From contig NZ_JACMYK010000014.1 of NCBI RefSeq assembly GCF_020889785.1, positions 1-64,000 on the forward strand: a DNA stretch of 64,000 nucleotides, given 5' to 3'. Numbering within the stretch: the stretch's first letter is position 1; the number at the start of each line of letters is the position of its first letter. Made by a program: the position numbers and the translations under genes. This document shows positions 37,305-45,324 of this stretch, piece after piece. The stretch comes from Bradyrhizobium acaciae (GTDB lineage Bacteria; Pseudomonadota; Alphaproteobacteria; Rhizobiales; Xanthobacteraceae). The notes under the pieces were generated by a model that was not told the DNA's origin, did not search any database, and saw only the letters and a list, made by a program, of their open reading frames with translations.

Positions 37305-37532
37305 CTATCTCGGCCAGATGCGCCAGTGCGTGGGCTGCACAGCGACGTGCTCCCCGGTCATGGCCTTGACCCAGCCGCCGAAGATCCGTCGGCAAGGAAA
37401 GACCAGCCGGTGGATGGCATTACCCTCGATCACCGCGATCTCCAGCTCCCGGTCAAAGGGCGCCGTTTCAATTCGCTCCCAGGTCAAGTTGCCAATAGAC
37501 CCTGGACGGTGTTCATCGCCGCCGACTGACAA
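37305..37532 (-). CDS. Small conserved-type hypothetical protein
   Basis: 75 residues, TTG start with AAGG about 12 bases upstream. The core (IETAPFDRELEIAVIEGNAI, then HRLVFPCRRIFGGWV and PTHWRIWPR) resembles a small soluble protein that I recall from many rhizobial genomes, with the same ending PTHWR-W. Function unknown. Confidence 0.6.
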   Translation of the reverse strand: MSVGGDEHRPGSIGNLTWERIETAPFDRELEIAVIEGNAIHRLVFPCRRIFGGWVKAMTGEHVAVQPTHWRIWPR

Positions 37533-37962
37533 AATCAGGTAACCTTCCGAATACTAGCGCCGAGATCGCTCGGCTGCTGCGCCAACAAGCTCAGCCGATC
37601 TCGCCCAAGCGTCGCATGGTCTCGATCAGGCCAGTTATGGTCCGCATGCTTTGGGACGTAGCAACCGCCGGTCGGATTGTGCTGGGACGTGATCCGATCG
37701 CCGACCGAAGTATGAGGGCTGCGAAGCAGTCCCCGGGGTCCGGTCGTGTCGAACCGGATCCAATCAAGCCAGTGCCGGTTGTTATTGATTGCTGTTGTAC
37801 AGCAGCTGGAGTGGACTGCAGTTCCCGCAGGCGTGGCCGCGGCGGGACAATTGTCGCCGTGGTCTGTCATGTCGAACATCCTTTGTCGGTCGGACGGTTC
37901 CCAGTCCCACGAAGTCAGCGTGGGGCGTGGAGCCTTGATGCCGTCGAACGCGCTCTTGCGAG
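37533..37962. other. Intergenic region, nothing recognised
   Basis: Only shadow-like frames on both strands. Confidence 0.4.
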
Positions 37963-38151
37963 TCAGGCGCCGTGTCCGTGCGGGAACGGTATGACGCCCG
38001 AATTCGCTCGATGGCTTTCAGATGGATCAGCTGCGCTTGGCCAGAGCATCGTGCCGATCCGCGGGTCGATGAAGTGGCCAGCATCACACGCGGCGCAGGC
38101 GACGGGGTGCACTTCGCTCGGGTGCGTCCGGCAGCAGTCCTTGAGCCCCAT
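37963..38151 (-). CDS. Putative Cys/His-rich small protein downstream of a FixK box
   Basis: 62 residues: MGLKDCCRTHPSEVHPVACA, then ACDAGHFIDPRIGTMLW and a C-terminal PFPHGHGA. Four cysteines and six histidines suggest metal binding. Third codon positions are strongly G/C, unlike chance frames nearby. A perfect FixK box lies 108 bases upstream (38259-38272), predicting a transcript start near 38225. There is no strong ribosome site. No family recognised. Confidence 0.4.
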   Translation of the reverse strand: MGLKDCCRTHPSEVHPVACAACDAGHFIDPRIGTMLWPSAADPSESHRANSGVIPFPHGHGA

Positions 38152-38258
38152 TGCCAGTATTTGGATACAAAAAGATGATAGGACGCCAAGTCTTTCAATC
38201 TGCCACGTGTCTGAGCTTGACTGGAACGTCCTTTCTATCTCAAGCCGCCACCACTGTA

Positions 38259-38272
38259 TTGATGCAGGTCAA
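38259..38272 (-). promoter_or_regulatory. FixK box (perfect TTGA-N6-TCAA)
   Basis: The sequence is TTGATGCAGGTCAA. A second, imperfect copy (TTGATGCACGTTAA) follows 21 bases to the right. The best-placed target is the leftward Cys/His-rich frame at 38151. Confidence 0.6.
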
Positions 38273-38460
38273 AAAGAAGTTGATGCACGTTAAGATGGCG
38301 ATTATCGATCAATCCCAACTTCAATCGCCGCCAATGTGGAAGCTTGTGCCGCCGCGAAACTTGCACGGTGCTTGGTCGTCTCGCAAGGCATTCCCGACCG
38401 CTCCGCCTGATTGCAAGGCGGCGGGCAAAGATATTTCCGACCGGCACGGGCGGCTGAAGA

Positions 38461-38679
38461 CTACCGGCGGCGGCTAGAACTGCCCGCACGTGGGCAAATG
38501 AGGCGAAGCGGCTTCATCTCGCTCGTGATGGTCCATCCTATCGCAGCAACCGAAAAACCGATGATCAGGCTGGCCGCAACCAAGGTTTCGATAAGCCCAA
38601 GCTTAAAGGCTTCCGCGCCATAACCGATCGCTACGATCAGCGCGGGCAAGACCAACGACAATGTGAGGCGAGCAATCAA
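38461..38679 (-). CDS. Small two-span membrane protein under a FixK box
   Basis: 72 residues with two hydrophobic helices (LTLSLVLPALIVAIGYGAEA and LVAASLIIGFSVAAIGWTI) and a basic tail. The start is TTG at 38677-38679, chosen because of a strong AAGGAG ten bases upstream. A perfect FixK box sits 106 bases upstream (38785-38798). The size and layout recall small accessory membrane proteins, but no homologue is recognised. Leftward, alone. Confidence 0.6.
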   Translation of the reverse strand: MIARLTLSLVLPALIVAIGYGAEAFKLGLIETLVAASLIIGFSVAAIGWTITSEMKPLRLICPRAGSSSRRR

Positions 38680-38784
38680 CTTACCATCTCCTTCGACTCT
38701 CGCAGCTCAGTGACACGCGGGCGACATGATGCAATGCCCGTACGCTGCGCGGCCTGAACACTCGCACATTGCGCGTCCTAGATT

Positions 38785-38798
38785 TTGATTTTCATCAA
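38785..38798 (-). promoter_or_regulatory. FixK box (perfect TTGA-N6-TCAA)
   Basis: The sequence is TTGATTTTCATCAA. Placed at about -41 it predicts a leftward start near 38751, giving a ~70-base leader to the small membrane protein at 38679. Confidence 0.65.
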
Positions 38799-39134
38799 AC
38801 CCGCTACATGCTGGCGTATTGTGTGGATCGATGCGCGGCCCCGCCGGATGACCCGGTTTGCTAGGTGTTACCGGCAACGCACTGGCAGTTGCCACTCGCC
38901 CTCGTCCCGTTCCAAGCCCCCAATCGTCTCATGACAATTTTCTGGATCAGCGACTCAACTCTCCCGGCCCAACGCACAGGAAGACGAGAGCTGTTGTTCC
39001 TGAGCCACCTCAATCAGATGTGATCCGCAAAGCCGACGCTTGTTGATTTGGAGCTTCTTCGGACGAAAGAGCACACATCACCTACCCAAGCCTCGACCTT
39101 ATCTCGATGGAGCGGTAATCTTTTTGGGTGCTGC

Positions 39135-39148
39135 TTGAGACAAATCAA
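39135..39148 (+). promoter_or_regulatory. FixK box (perfect TTGA-N6-TCAA)
   Basis: The sequence is TTGAGACAAATCAA. It predicts a rightward start near 39182, 26 bases before the small gene at 39208. Apart from this box and the one at 38785, the interval 38680-39207 holds nothing recognised. Confidence 0.7.
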
Positions 39149-39207
39149 ATACTCGCCTGACGCGGCTGGCAGAATGCAGCATAAGAAACGCACTGGAACA
39201 AGGTATC

Positions 39208-39435
39208 ATGCCTTCATTTAACGTTCGGTTCATCAAGACCGTTTCTGACGACACCGGCCACGAGCATCGTGCCTGTCAGGCAGCGTTCCGAGTGGATGCG
39301 GCCTCGCTGAGTGCTGCTGCACAGCAGGCAGAAACTGATTTCTGCAAGCAAAAAGGTGTCCGCGATTGGACCATCTTCGCCGATGCGATGGAGCTTCAAA
39401 CCGCGCTTGCAATGCCCCCAGCATGGGGTGGCTAA
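39208..39435 (+). CDS. Small hypothetical protein, FixK-type promoter
   Basis: 75 residues, MPSFNVRFIKTVSDDTGHEH, then RACQAAFRVDAASLSAAAQQ and a DWTIFADAMEL segment. It looks like a small alpha/beta protein. ATG with AAGG eight bases upstream and a perfect FixK box at the right distance. Two cysteines (RACQA, FCKQK). No family named. Its expression is predicted to rise under low oxygen. Confidence 0.65.
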   Translation: MPSFNVRFIKTVSDDTGHEHRACQAAFRVDAASLSAAAQQAETDFCKQKGVRDWTIFADAMELQTALAMPPAWGG

Positions 39436-39630
39436 CCCGAGCTCGGCGAGGGAGGTCTACGAATTTGGATCGCAGAGATACTCCGCGAATCCAGGCACCC
39501 AGCACATAAAACGTCTTTCCGAGTGTCGATCGAGACAACAGCTCGCGATGCTGCCGCCAATTGAGCAGGCGGGCCCTCTTGTCCGCGACATTCTCCGGTT
39601 CGCCGATTTTCTCCCACAGACGGGCCTTAT

Positions 39631-39644
39631 TTGATGGATGTCAA
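39631..39644 (+). promoter_or_regulatory. FixK box for the DUF6455-fixNOQP operon
   Basis: The sequence is TTGATGGATGTCAA, perfect TTGA-N6-TCAA. It is centred about 55 bases before the ATG at 39693 and predicts a start near 39678. Confidence 0.75.
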
Positions 39645-39692
39645 AAACAAGTCTGCCGCCGGCAGCTATGGCTGCTCTGAGGGGTATGACAC

Positions 39693-40121
39693 ATGGTTAG
39701 CCAATCTGGATATGTCCGTCGCCCTTGGAGGTTCAAGAATCTGCTCACCCGGTTACGAGCGAAGCTGTCCCGGACAGCCGAATTGGCCTATTTGAGCGCG
39801 CAGGACATCGACGCGATCGCACGTGAACTTAATCTGTCCACATCCGACTTTCGAAAGATGGCGCAAAATCCGGGCTTTCCCGAACTCTTAAGCAAGCGCC
39901 TCGCACGTGCCGGCTTTTCCGAGAATGCGCTATCCGCCCGCTATGGAGACGTGTTGCGCGATTTGCAGCGGGTATGCGGCCTGTGTCAGACCAAGATCCG
40001 CTGCGCGGCCGACCTCGAGCGGCATAAGCCTCTAAATCCCCTCAAAGGCTGCCCCAACGAACATACTCTGCGCGCGCTCGTACCTGATATCGGCAGCGGT
40101 CCGCAGCGTTTTGGCGATTGA
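39693..40121 (+). CDS. DUF6455-like protein leading the fixNOQP operon
   Basis: 142 residues. The N-terminal half is helical and basic (FKNLLTRLRAKLSRTAELAY, LSAQDIDAIARELNLSTSDF). The C-terminal half carries a cysteine set (VCGLCQTKIRC, GCPNEHTLRAL) that could bind a metal or cluster. This matches small DUF6455-type proteins found near cytochrome oxidase and respiratory genes in alphaproteobacteria. ATG with GAGGGG nine bases upstream. It is the first gene after a perfect FixK box and ends 69 bases before fixN, so it should be co-transcribed with the oxidase. Function unknown. Confidence 0.75.
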   Translation: MVSQSGYVRRPWRFKNLLTRLRAKLSRTAELAYLSAQDIDAIARELNLSTSDFRKMAQNPGFPELLSKRLARAGFSENALSARYGDVLRDLQRVCGLCQTKIRCAADLERHKPLNPLKGCPNEHTLRALVPDIGSGPQRFGD

Positions 40122-40131
40122 TCGCGCTCGA
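40118..40131 (+). promoter_or_regulatory. Possible second FixK box directly before fixN
   Basis: TTGATCGCGCTCGA matches with one mismatch in the right half (TCGA for TCAA) and overlaps the stop of the preceding gene. If used, transcription would start near 40165. Confidence 0.35.
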
Positions 40132-40190
40132 TCGTCCCGTCCCCCGAAAATGTGATCTCCTGGCAAGCCCGCTTTCAAAGAGGCCAAGAC

Positions 40191-41885
40191 ATGACAAGCC
40201 CATCCATCGCCTCGAAATCCATGACCATGGGCGAAGCAGGCCTGATGTCGGTATTCGCCGTTTCTGCCTATGTTTGCTATTTCGCAGGAGCGATGGGGCA
40301 CGATCCTGCGTTTACCTTCCACGCATTGATCTCGTCCGCCGCCAGCCTGGCCGCCGCAAGCGTTATCCTCAATCGCTACTACGAACGCCCGGCGCAATTG
40401 CCGCCGGCGCAGATCAAGGGGAGGCCGAATTACAATCTCGCTCCGATCAAATTCGCCTCAGTGATGGCGATGTTCTGGGGTATCGCAGGCTTTTCGGTCG
40501 GTGTGTTTATCGCCTCGCAACTTGCCTGGCCCGCACTGAATTTCGATCTGCCTTGGACGAGCTTCGGCCGACTCCGCCCGCTGCATACGTCGGCCGTGAT
40601 CTTTGCGTTCGGCGGAAACGTGCTTATCGCGACCTCCTTCTACGTCGTGCAGAAGACCTGCCGCACGCGCCTTGCCGGCGATCTTGCGCCGTGGTTCGTG
40701 GTAGTCGGCTATAATTTTTTCATCTTGATCGCGGGCACCGGCTATCTGTTCGGCGCCACCCAGTCAAAGGAATACGCCGAGCCCGAATGGTACGCCGATC
40801 TCTGGCTCACCATCGTCTGGGTCACTTATTTCATCGTGTTCCTGGCGACATTGGTGAAAAGGAAAGAGCCGCACATTTTCGTCGCCAACTGGTTCTATCT
40901 CGCTTTTATCGTCACCATTGCGGTGCTCCACCTCGGCAACAATCCAGCATTACCGGTCTCCGTGTTCGGTTCGAAATCCTACATCGCCTGGGGCGGCGTG
41001 CAGGACGCCATGTTTCAGTGGTGGTACGGCCACAACGCGGTCGGCTTCTTTCTGACCGCCGGCTTTCTGGCCATCATGTACTACTTCATTCCGAAAAGAG
41101 CCGAGCGCCCGGTCTATTCCTACCGCCTCTCGATCATCCACTTCTGGGCGCTGATCTTCCTCTACATCTGGGCTGGCCCTCACCATCTACATTACACCGC
41201 GCTGCCGGATTGGACACAGACCCTGGGCATGACGTTCTCGATCATGCTGTGGATGCCCTCATGGGGCGGCATGATCAACGGCCTGATGACGCTCTCGGGG
41301 GCGTGGGACAAGCTGCGCACAGACCCGGTGCTCCGCATGCTCGTGGTCTCGGTGGCCTTTTATGGCATGTCGACGTTTGAGGGCCCGACCATGGCAATCA
41401 AGGTCGTCAATTCGCTCAGCCATTACACCGACTGGACAGTCGGCCACGTGCATTCCGGCGCGCTGGGCTGGGTCGGATTTGTATCGTTCGGTGCGCTCTA
41501 TTGCCTGATTCCCTGGCTTTGGAAGCGCGAGCTGTACAGCCTCAAGCTCGTCAACTGGCACTTCTGGATCGCCTCGATCGGGATCGTGCTCTACATCTCG
41601 GCGATGTGGGTGTCCGGTGTCCTGCAAGGCCTGATGTGGCGCGCCTATACCTCGCTAGGGTTCCTCGAATACTCGTTCATCGAGTCGGTCGAGGCTATGC
41701 ATCCCTTCTACATCATTCGCGCCGCGGGCGGCGCAATGTTCCTGATTGGTGCGCTGATCATGGCCGCCAATCTCTGGATGACCGTGAATGCAAAGCAAAC
41801 CGATCAGATCCAGGACACTGGAGCGCTCCAAGTCCCGGGGAATAGGTCATCGCATGTCTCTTTGGAACCGACACAAGATCTTTGA
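40191..41885 (+). CDS. fixN: cbb3-type cytochrome c oxidase subunit I
   Basis: 564 residues with about 12 membrane helices. Metal-binding histidines sit in [40 protein letters not shown] and [14 protein letters not shown]. This is the catalytic subunit of the high-affinity oxidase used by bacteroids at nanomolar oxygen. ATG 40191 has AGAGG upstream. The C-terminus overlaps fixO by 32 bases, more than usual, and its last ~15 residues ([14 protein letters not shown]) look like a read-through extension. Confidence 0.95.
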   Translation: MTSPSIASKSMTMGEAGLMSVFAVSAYVCYFAGAMGHDPAFTFHALISSAASLAAASVILNRYYERPAQLPPAQIKGRPNYNLAPIKFASVMAMFWGIAGFSVGVFIASQLAWPALNFDLPWTSFGRLRPLHTSAVIFAFGGNVLIATSFYVVQKTCRTRLAGDLAPWFVVVGYNFFILIAGTGYLFGATQSKEYAEPEWYADLWLTIVWVTYFIVFLATLVKRKEPHIFVANWFYLAFIVTIAVLHLGNNPALPVSVFGSKSYIAWGGVQDAMFQWWYGHNAVGFFLTAGFLAIMYYFIPKRAERPVYSYRLSIIHFWALIFLYIWAGPHHLHYTALPDWTQTLGMTFSIMLWMPSWGGMINGLMTLSGAWDKLRTDPVLRMLVVSVAFYGMSTFEGPTMAIKVVNSLSHYTDWTVGHVHSGALGWVGFVSFGALYCLIPWLWKRELYSLKLVNWHFWIASIGIVLYISAMWVSGVLQGLMWRAYTSLGFLEYSFIESVEAMHPFYIIRAAGGAMFLIGALIMAANLWMTVNAKQTDQIQDTGALQVPGNRSSHVSLEPTQDL

Positions 41886-42588
41886 GAAGAACTCGATCCT
41901 CCTGATCGCAGGCATCCTTGCCGTGATCGCGATCGGGGGGCTGGTCGAGATCACGCCGCTGTTCTACCTCAAAAGTACGATGGAGGTCGTGGATGGCGTA
42001 CGACCGTATACCCCGCTTGAGCTTGCAGGCCGCAACATCTACGTACGCGAAGGTTGCTATCTGTGTCACTCGCAGATGATCCGGCCATTGCGTGACGAGG
42101 TCGAGCGCTACGGGCATTACTCGCTGGCCGCGGAGAGCATGTATGATCACCCGTTTCAATGGGGCTCGAAGCGTACCGGCCCGGACCTCGCACGCGTCGG
42201 CGCGAAATATTCCGATGAATGGCACGTCGCGCATCTGACCAATCCGCGGGCCATCGTCCCGCGGTCCGTCATGCCCGGATACCCGACGCTGGCGCACACC
42301 GAGCTCGACCTGACCGTCATGGCCGCACATCTGCGCACCAACCGGGCGGTCGGTGTCCCCTATACCGAAGATCAGATCAAGAACGCGGTCGCTGACTTGA
42401 AGACCCAGCTCGATCCTGACAGCGCGGACCTCGCCTCGTTCCAGAAACGCTATCCGAAGGCAGCTGTGCGCAATTTCGACGGAAGTGTTGGCAATCCGAC
42501 CGAACTCGATGCGCTCATCGCCTACCTGCAGATGCTCGGTACGCTGATCGATTTCAAGCTCTACGACGAAAAAGCCAATCTGCGCTGA
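41854..42588 (+). CDS. fixO: cbb3 oxidase mono-haem cytochrome c subunit
   Basis: 244 residues. One N-terminal membrane anchor ([20 protein letters not shown]) and a c-type haem site CYLCHSQM (C68, C71, H72). The distal methionine is likely in RSVMPGYP. It passes electrons from FixP to FixN on the periplasmic side. Starts inside the end of fixN and is followed by fixQ 11 bases on. Confidence 0.95.
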   Translation: MSLWNRHKIFEKNSILLIAGILAVIAIGGLVEITPLFYLKSTMEVVDGVRPYTPLELAGRNIYVREGCYLCHSQMIRPLRDEVERYGHYSLAAESMYDHPFQWGSKRTGPDLARVGAKYSDEWHVAHLTNPRAIVPRSVMPGYPTLAHTELDLTVMAAHLRTNRAVGVPYTEDQIKNAVADLKTQLDPDSADLASFQKRYPKAAVRNFDGSVGNPTELDALIAYLQMLGTLIDFKLYDEKANLR

Positions 42589-42599
42589 AGGACCTCGTG

Positions 42600-42764
42600 A
42601 TGAAAGCCGTCATTTCCATCGAGAACCTGGCGTCAAGCTTCGTCGTGAGCCTCTGGACGCCGTTGTTTGTCGGCATCTTCATGGCCGTCGTTGTTTATGC
42701 GCTGTGGCCCGGCAATAAGCGGCGTTTTGACTCTGCGGCGCGCATGCCGCTGTGCCGGGATTGA
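42600..42764 (+). CDS. fixQ: cbb3 oxidase small subunit
   Basis: 54 residues, one membrane helix (LWTPLFVGIFMAVVVYALWP) followed by NKRRFDSAARMPL, the standard CcoQ/FixQ layout. It stabilises the FixNOP complex. Six bases separate it from fixP. Confidence 0.9.
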   Translation: MKAVISIENLASSFVVSLWTPLFVGIFMAVVVYALWPGNKRRFDSAARMPLCRD

Positions 42765-42770
42765 CAGACC

Positions 42771-43643
42771 ATGACTGACCGCTACGACTTCGATCGGATC
42801 TCCGGCCGTTCCACGACGGGACACGAATGGGATGGCATAAAGGAGCTCAACACGCCGCTGCCGCGCTGGTGGATCTCGACCTTCTACGCCACCATCCTGT
42901 GGGCAATCGGTTATTGGGTCGTCTATCCGGCCTGGCCGCTCCTCTCCAGCTACACGACCGGCGTATTTCAACATTCGACCCGCGCGAGTGTCGTCAACGA
43001 TCTTGCCGGGCTCGAGAGGCTGCGGGGCGAGAAGATGGCGGTTCTCGGCAAAGCGTCTCTGGCAGAGATCGAGACGGATCCGGCCCTGCTGGCACTGGCC
43101 CGTGCCCGGGGCAAGACGGTGTTCGCGGACAATTGCGCGCCATGCCACGGCAGCGGCGGCGCAGGTGCCAAGGGTTATCCCAATCTCAACGACGATGACT
43201 GGTTGTGGGGCGGATCGCTCGATCAGATCCAGCGGACCATCCAGTTCGGCGCACGGTCCGGGCACGCCCAGGCCCATGAGGGGCAAATGCTGGCCTTCGG
43301 CCGCGACGGCATCCTCCGGAAAGATGAGATCGCCACAGTAGCGAATTACGTGCGATCGCTGTCCGGCCTGTCAACAGTCGCCAATTTCGATGCCGCGGCC
43401 GGCACAAGGATCTTTGCCGACAATTGTGCGGTCTGCCATGGCGAGAACGCCAAAGGCAACCATGAGCTCGGCGCGCCGAATCTGACGGACCACATTTGGT
43501 TGTACGGCTCGGACGAGGAGACGCTGATCGAGACGATCAGCTATGGCCGTGGGGGCATCATGCCGGCCTGGAACGGGCGCTTCGATCCCATCACGATCAA
43601 GGTACTTGCGGTCTATGTGCACTCGCTCGGTGGTGGACAATAG
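42771..43643 (+). CDS. fixP: cbb3 oxidase di-haem cytochrome c subunit
   Basis: 290 residues. An N-terminal membrane anchor (WISTFYATILWAIGYWVVYP) and two c-type haem sites, CAPCH (122-126) and CAVCH (219-223). Axial methionines are probably in GQMLAFG and GGIMPAW. It accepts electrons from cytochrome bc1 via soluble cytochrome. Complete, and last gene of a full fixNOQP set. Confidence 0.95.
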   Translation: MTDRYDFDRISGRSTTGHEWDGIKELNTPLPRWWISTFYATILWAIGYWVVYPAWPLLSSYTTGVFQHSTRASVVNDLAGLERLRGEKMAVLGKASLAEIETDPALLALARARGKTVFADNCAPCHGSGGAGAKGYPNLNDDDWLWGGSLDQIQRTIQFGARSGHAQAHEGQMLAFGRDGILRKDEIATVANYVRSLSGLSTVANFDAAAGTRIFADNCAVCHGENAKGNHELGAPNLTDHIWLYGSDEETLIETISYGRGGIMPAWNGRFDPITIKVLAVYVHSLGGGQ

Positions 43644-43698
43644 GTGAGATGAGCCGAGAAGCCACCGGCCCATCGACGAGGCGCTAAATCACTCACCC

Positions 43699-44522
43699 GT
43701 GCCGGATGTAAGGTCGGCCATGAAGCTAGCCCTGAAAAAGACTGGTTCGCGCGATAACCCGTCGATCGGCGAAGATGGGCCTCTCTATACAGCTCATAAG
43801 AAGGTCCAGCCGCAGAGATGGCGGCTGCTGGTGGTGTGTCTGGGCATCTACTATTTGCTGCCGTTCGTGCGTTGGCGTCGTTGCTTAGGCGTTCCTGACC
43901 AGGCGGTGTTGCTCGATTTACCGAACCGGCGATTCTACTTTTTCTTCATCGAGTTGTGGCCGCAGGAGCTTTACTACTTCACGGGGCTACTCGTGCTTGC
44001 CGCGCTGGCACTATTCTTGATGAACGCGCTGGGCGGACGTATTTGGTGCGGCTATCTCTGTCCGCAAACGGCATGGACCGATCTGTTCTATGCGGTAGAG
44101 CGTTGGGTCGAGGACGATCGTCGCGACCGACTGAGGGCCGCCGCACGCCCGATGACAGTGGGACGGGCGCCAAAGCGCGTGCTGAAGCACGCGGTCTGGT
44201 TGATGATTGCTTGGTGGACCGGTGGTGCCTGGGTGCTCTACTTCGTCGACGCCCATACATTGGTGCGCGATCTGGCGACATTCCAGGCGCCCGCGATCTC
44301 CTATATCTGGATTGGTATCCTGACCGCTACAACATGCTTGTTAGCCGGCTACATGCGCGAACAGGTTTGCGTGTACATGTGCCCCTGGCCACGCATCCAG
44401 GCCGCGCTCGCCGACGAGTGAGCACACTCAATGTCACCTACAAGTACGATCGCGGCGAACAGCGCTGCTCGTTGAAGAAGTCATTCGATCTGCGCGCGCG
44501 GGGCGAAAAGATCGGAGACTGC
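43699..44522 (+). pseudogene. fixG: Truncated cbb3 oxidase assembly protein FixG
   Basis: The first 240 codons encode the FixG/CcoG N-terminus, with membrane segments, the GGRIWCGYLCPQTAWTDLFY motif and a VCVYMCPWPRIQAALADE motif. A TGA at 44419-44421 then ends it. Just beyond, in another frame, the protein continues for about 30 codons (LNVTYKYDRGEQRCSLKKSF, then DLRARGEKIGDC) and stops matching before the [4Fe-4S] ferredoxin domain. The normal protein is about 480 residues. The break is a nonsense change plus a 2-base insertion, followed by loss of the rest. fixH, fixI and fixS, which normally follow, are absent. Start could also be ATG 43720. Confidence 0.85.
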
Positions 44523-45257
44523 TCGATTGCAATCGCGCCCTCGCGGATGATGAGCCCGACGAGGCGCCGGTCCAAATGCGTAATTGCGACGGTCCCCGCT
44601 GGGACGAGAGTGCTAGCTCGGCCGTTCCGGTGGACCGCGGCGCAACTGAGAGACGCGCGGTCCAAGGAGAGGCAGCGACAACTTGTTGAGCAGGGCAATT
44701 CGTGCAGACGCGATGCGGGAAGATTTGGCGATACCGGGCGAGGACGTGGGCGAACCAAGCCTTGGGTTGACCTTGTTAAGGCGACAGATCGTGATCATCG
44801 TCAACATGATGGGTGGCCCGGTTGGCGCCGCGCTGGCTGCCGGCAAAGGTCCAGTTCCACCTTCCAAAACGATACCTCTCAATGCACGCTCGGCACAATT
44901 GTGGTCATGCAGATCCTGCCATCGTCGAGGAAGCAGGCGAAGTCGTCCCAGCGCACTCTCCGTGAATAGCCGATGAGAGGGCGAATGAAGGAGGAGCGAA
45001 TCGCGAAAGGCTCGTCGCGGATTTGCGAGAACGATCCGGATCAACTGTGGCTTGGCACCCATGCGTGCACCTGCGGCGCCGCCGTATGCCGCTTTGCAAC
45101 CGGAGCGATGACGAGTCCTCGGCTCCCATGCCGGCGGAAGGCGTCATCGGCGGCAAGGAAGGCGCGTCCTGAAACCGATGAAGCCCCGCGACGATCGAGA
45201 GCCGCGGGGCAGTTCCATTTTGCGGATGTGCGATGCAATGTTTCCCGCGCGACGGCC
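44523..45257. other. Intergenic region between fixG remnant and effector
   Basis: No gene supported. An 8-bp GC stem (GCCCCGCG/CGCGGGGC, 45183-45210) followed by a short T-rich stretch may be a terminator. Confidence 0.4.
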
Positions 45258-45292
45258 TCGTCAGCTTCTGGAAAGCCTATCCAGATAGGATC
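45258..45292 (+). promoter_or_regulatory. tts box (TtsI-binding type III promoter)
   Basis: The left part TCGTCAGCTTCTGGAAAGCC matches the TtsI consensus TCGTCAGCTT-N-TCGAAAGCT nearly base for base. The right part continues TATCCAGATAGGATC. It ends 33 bases before the effector start, the usual distance. Confidence 0.8.
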
Positions 45293-45324
45293 AGCTCAAT
45301 TGATTTCTTGGACGTGAGGCTAGC

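Noticed and set aside
40950..41627. Open frames antisense to fixN
   Set aside because: Shadows of a long membrane-protein gene; His/Arg/Asp-rich with no independent support.
44613..45062. Leftward 149-codon frame between the fixG remnant and the effector
   Set aside because: No recognisable domain or start signal; treated as non-coding.
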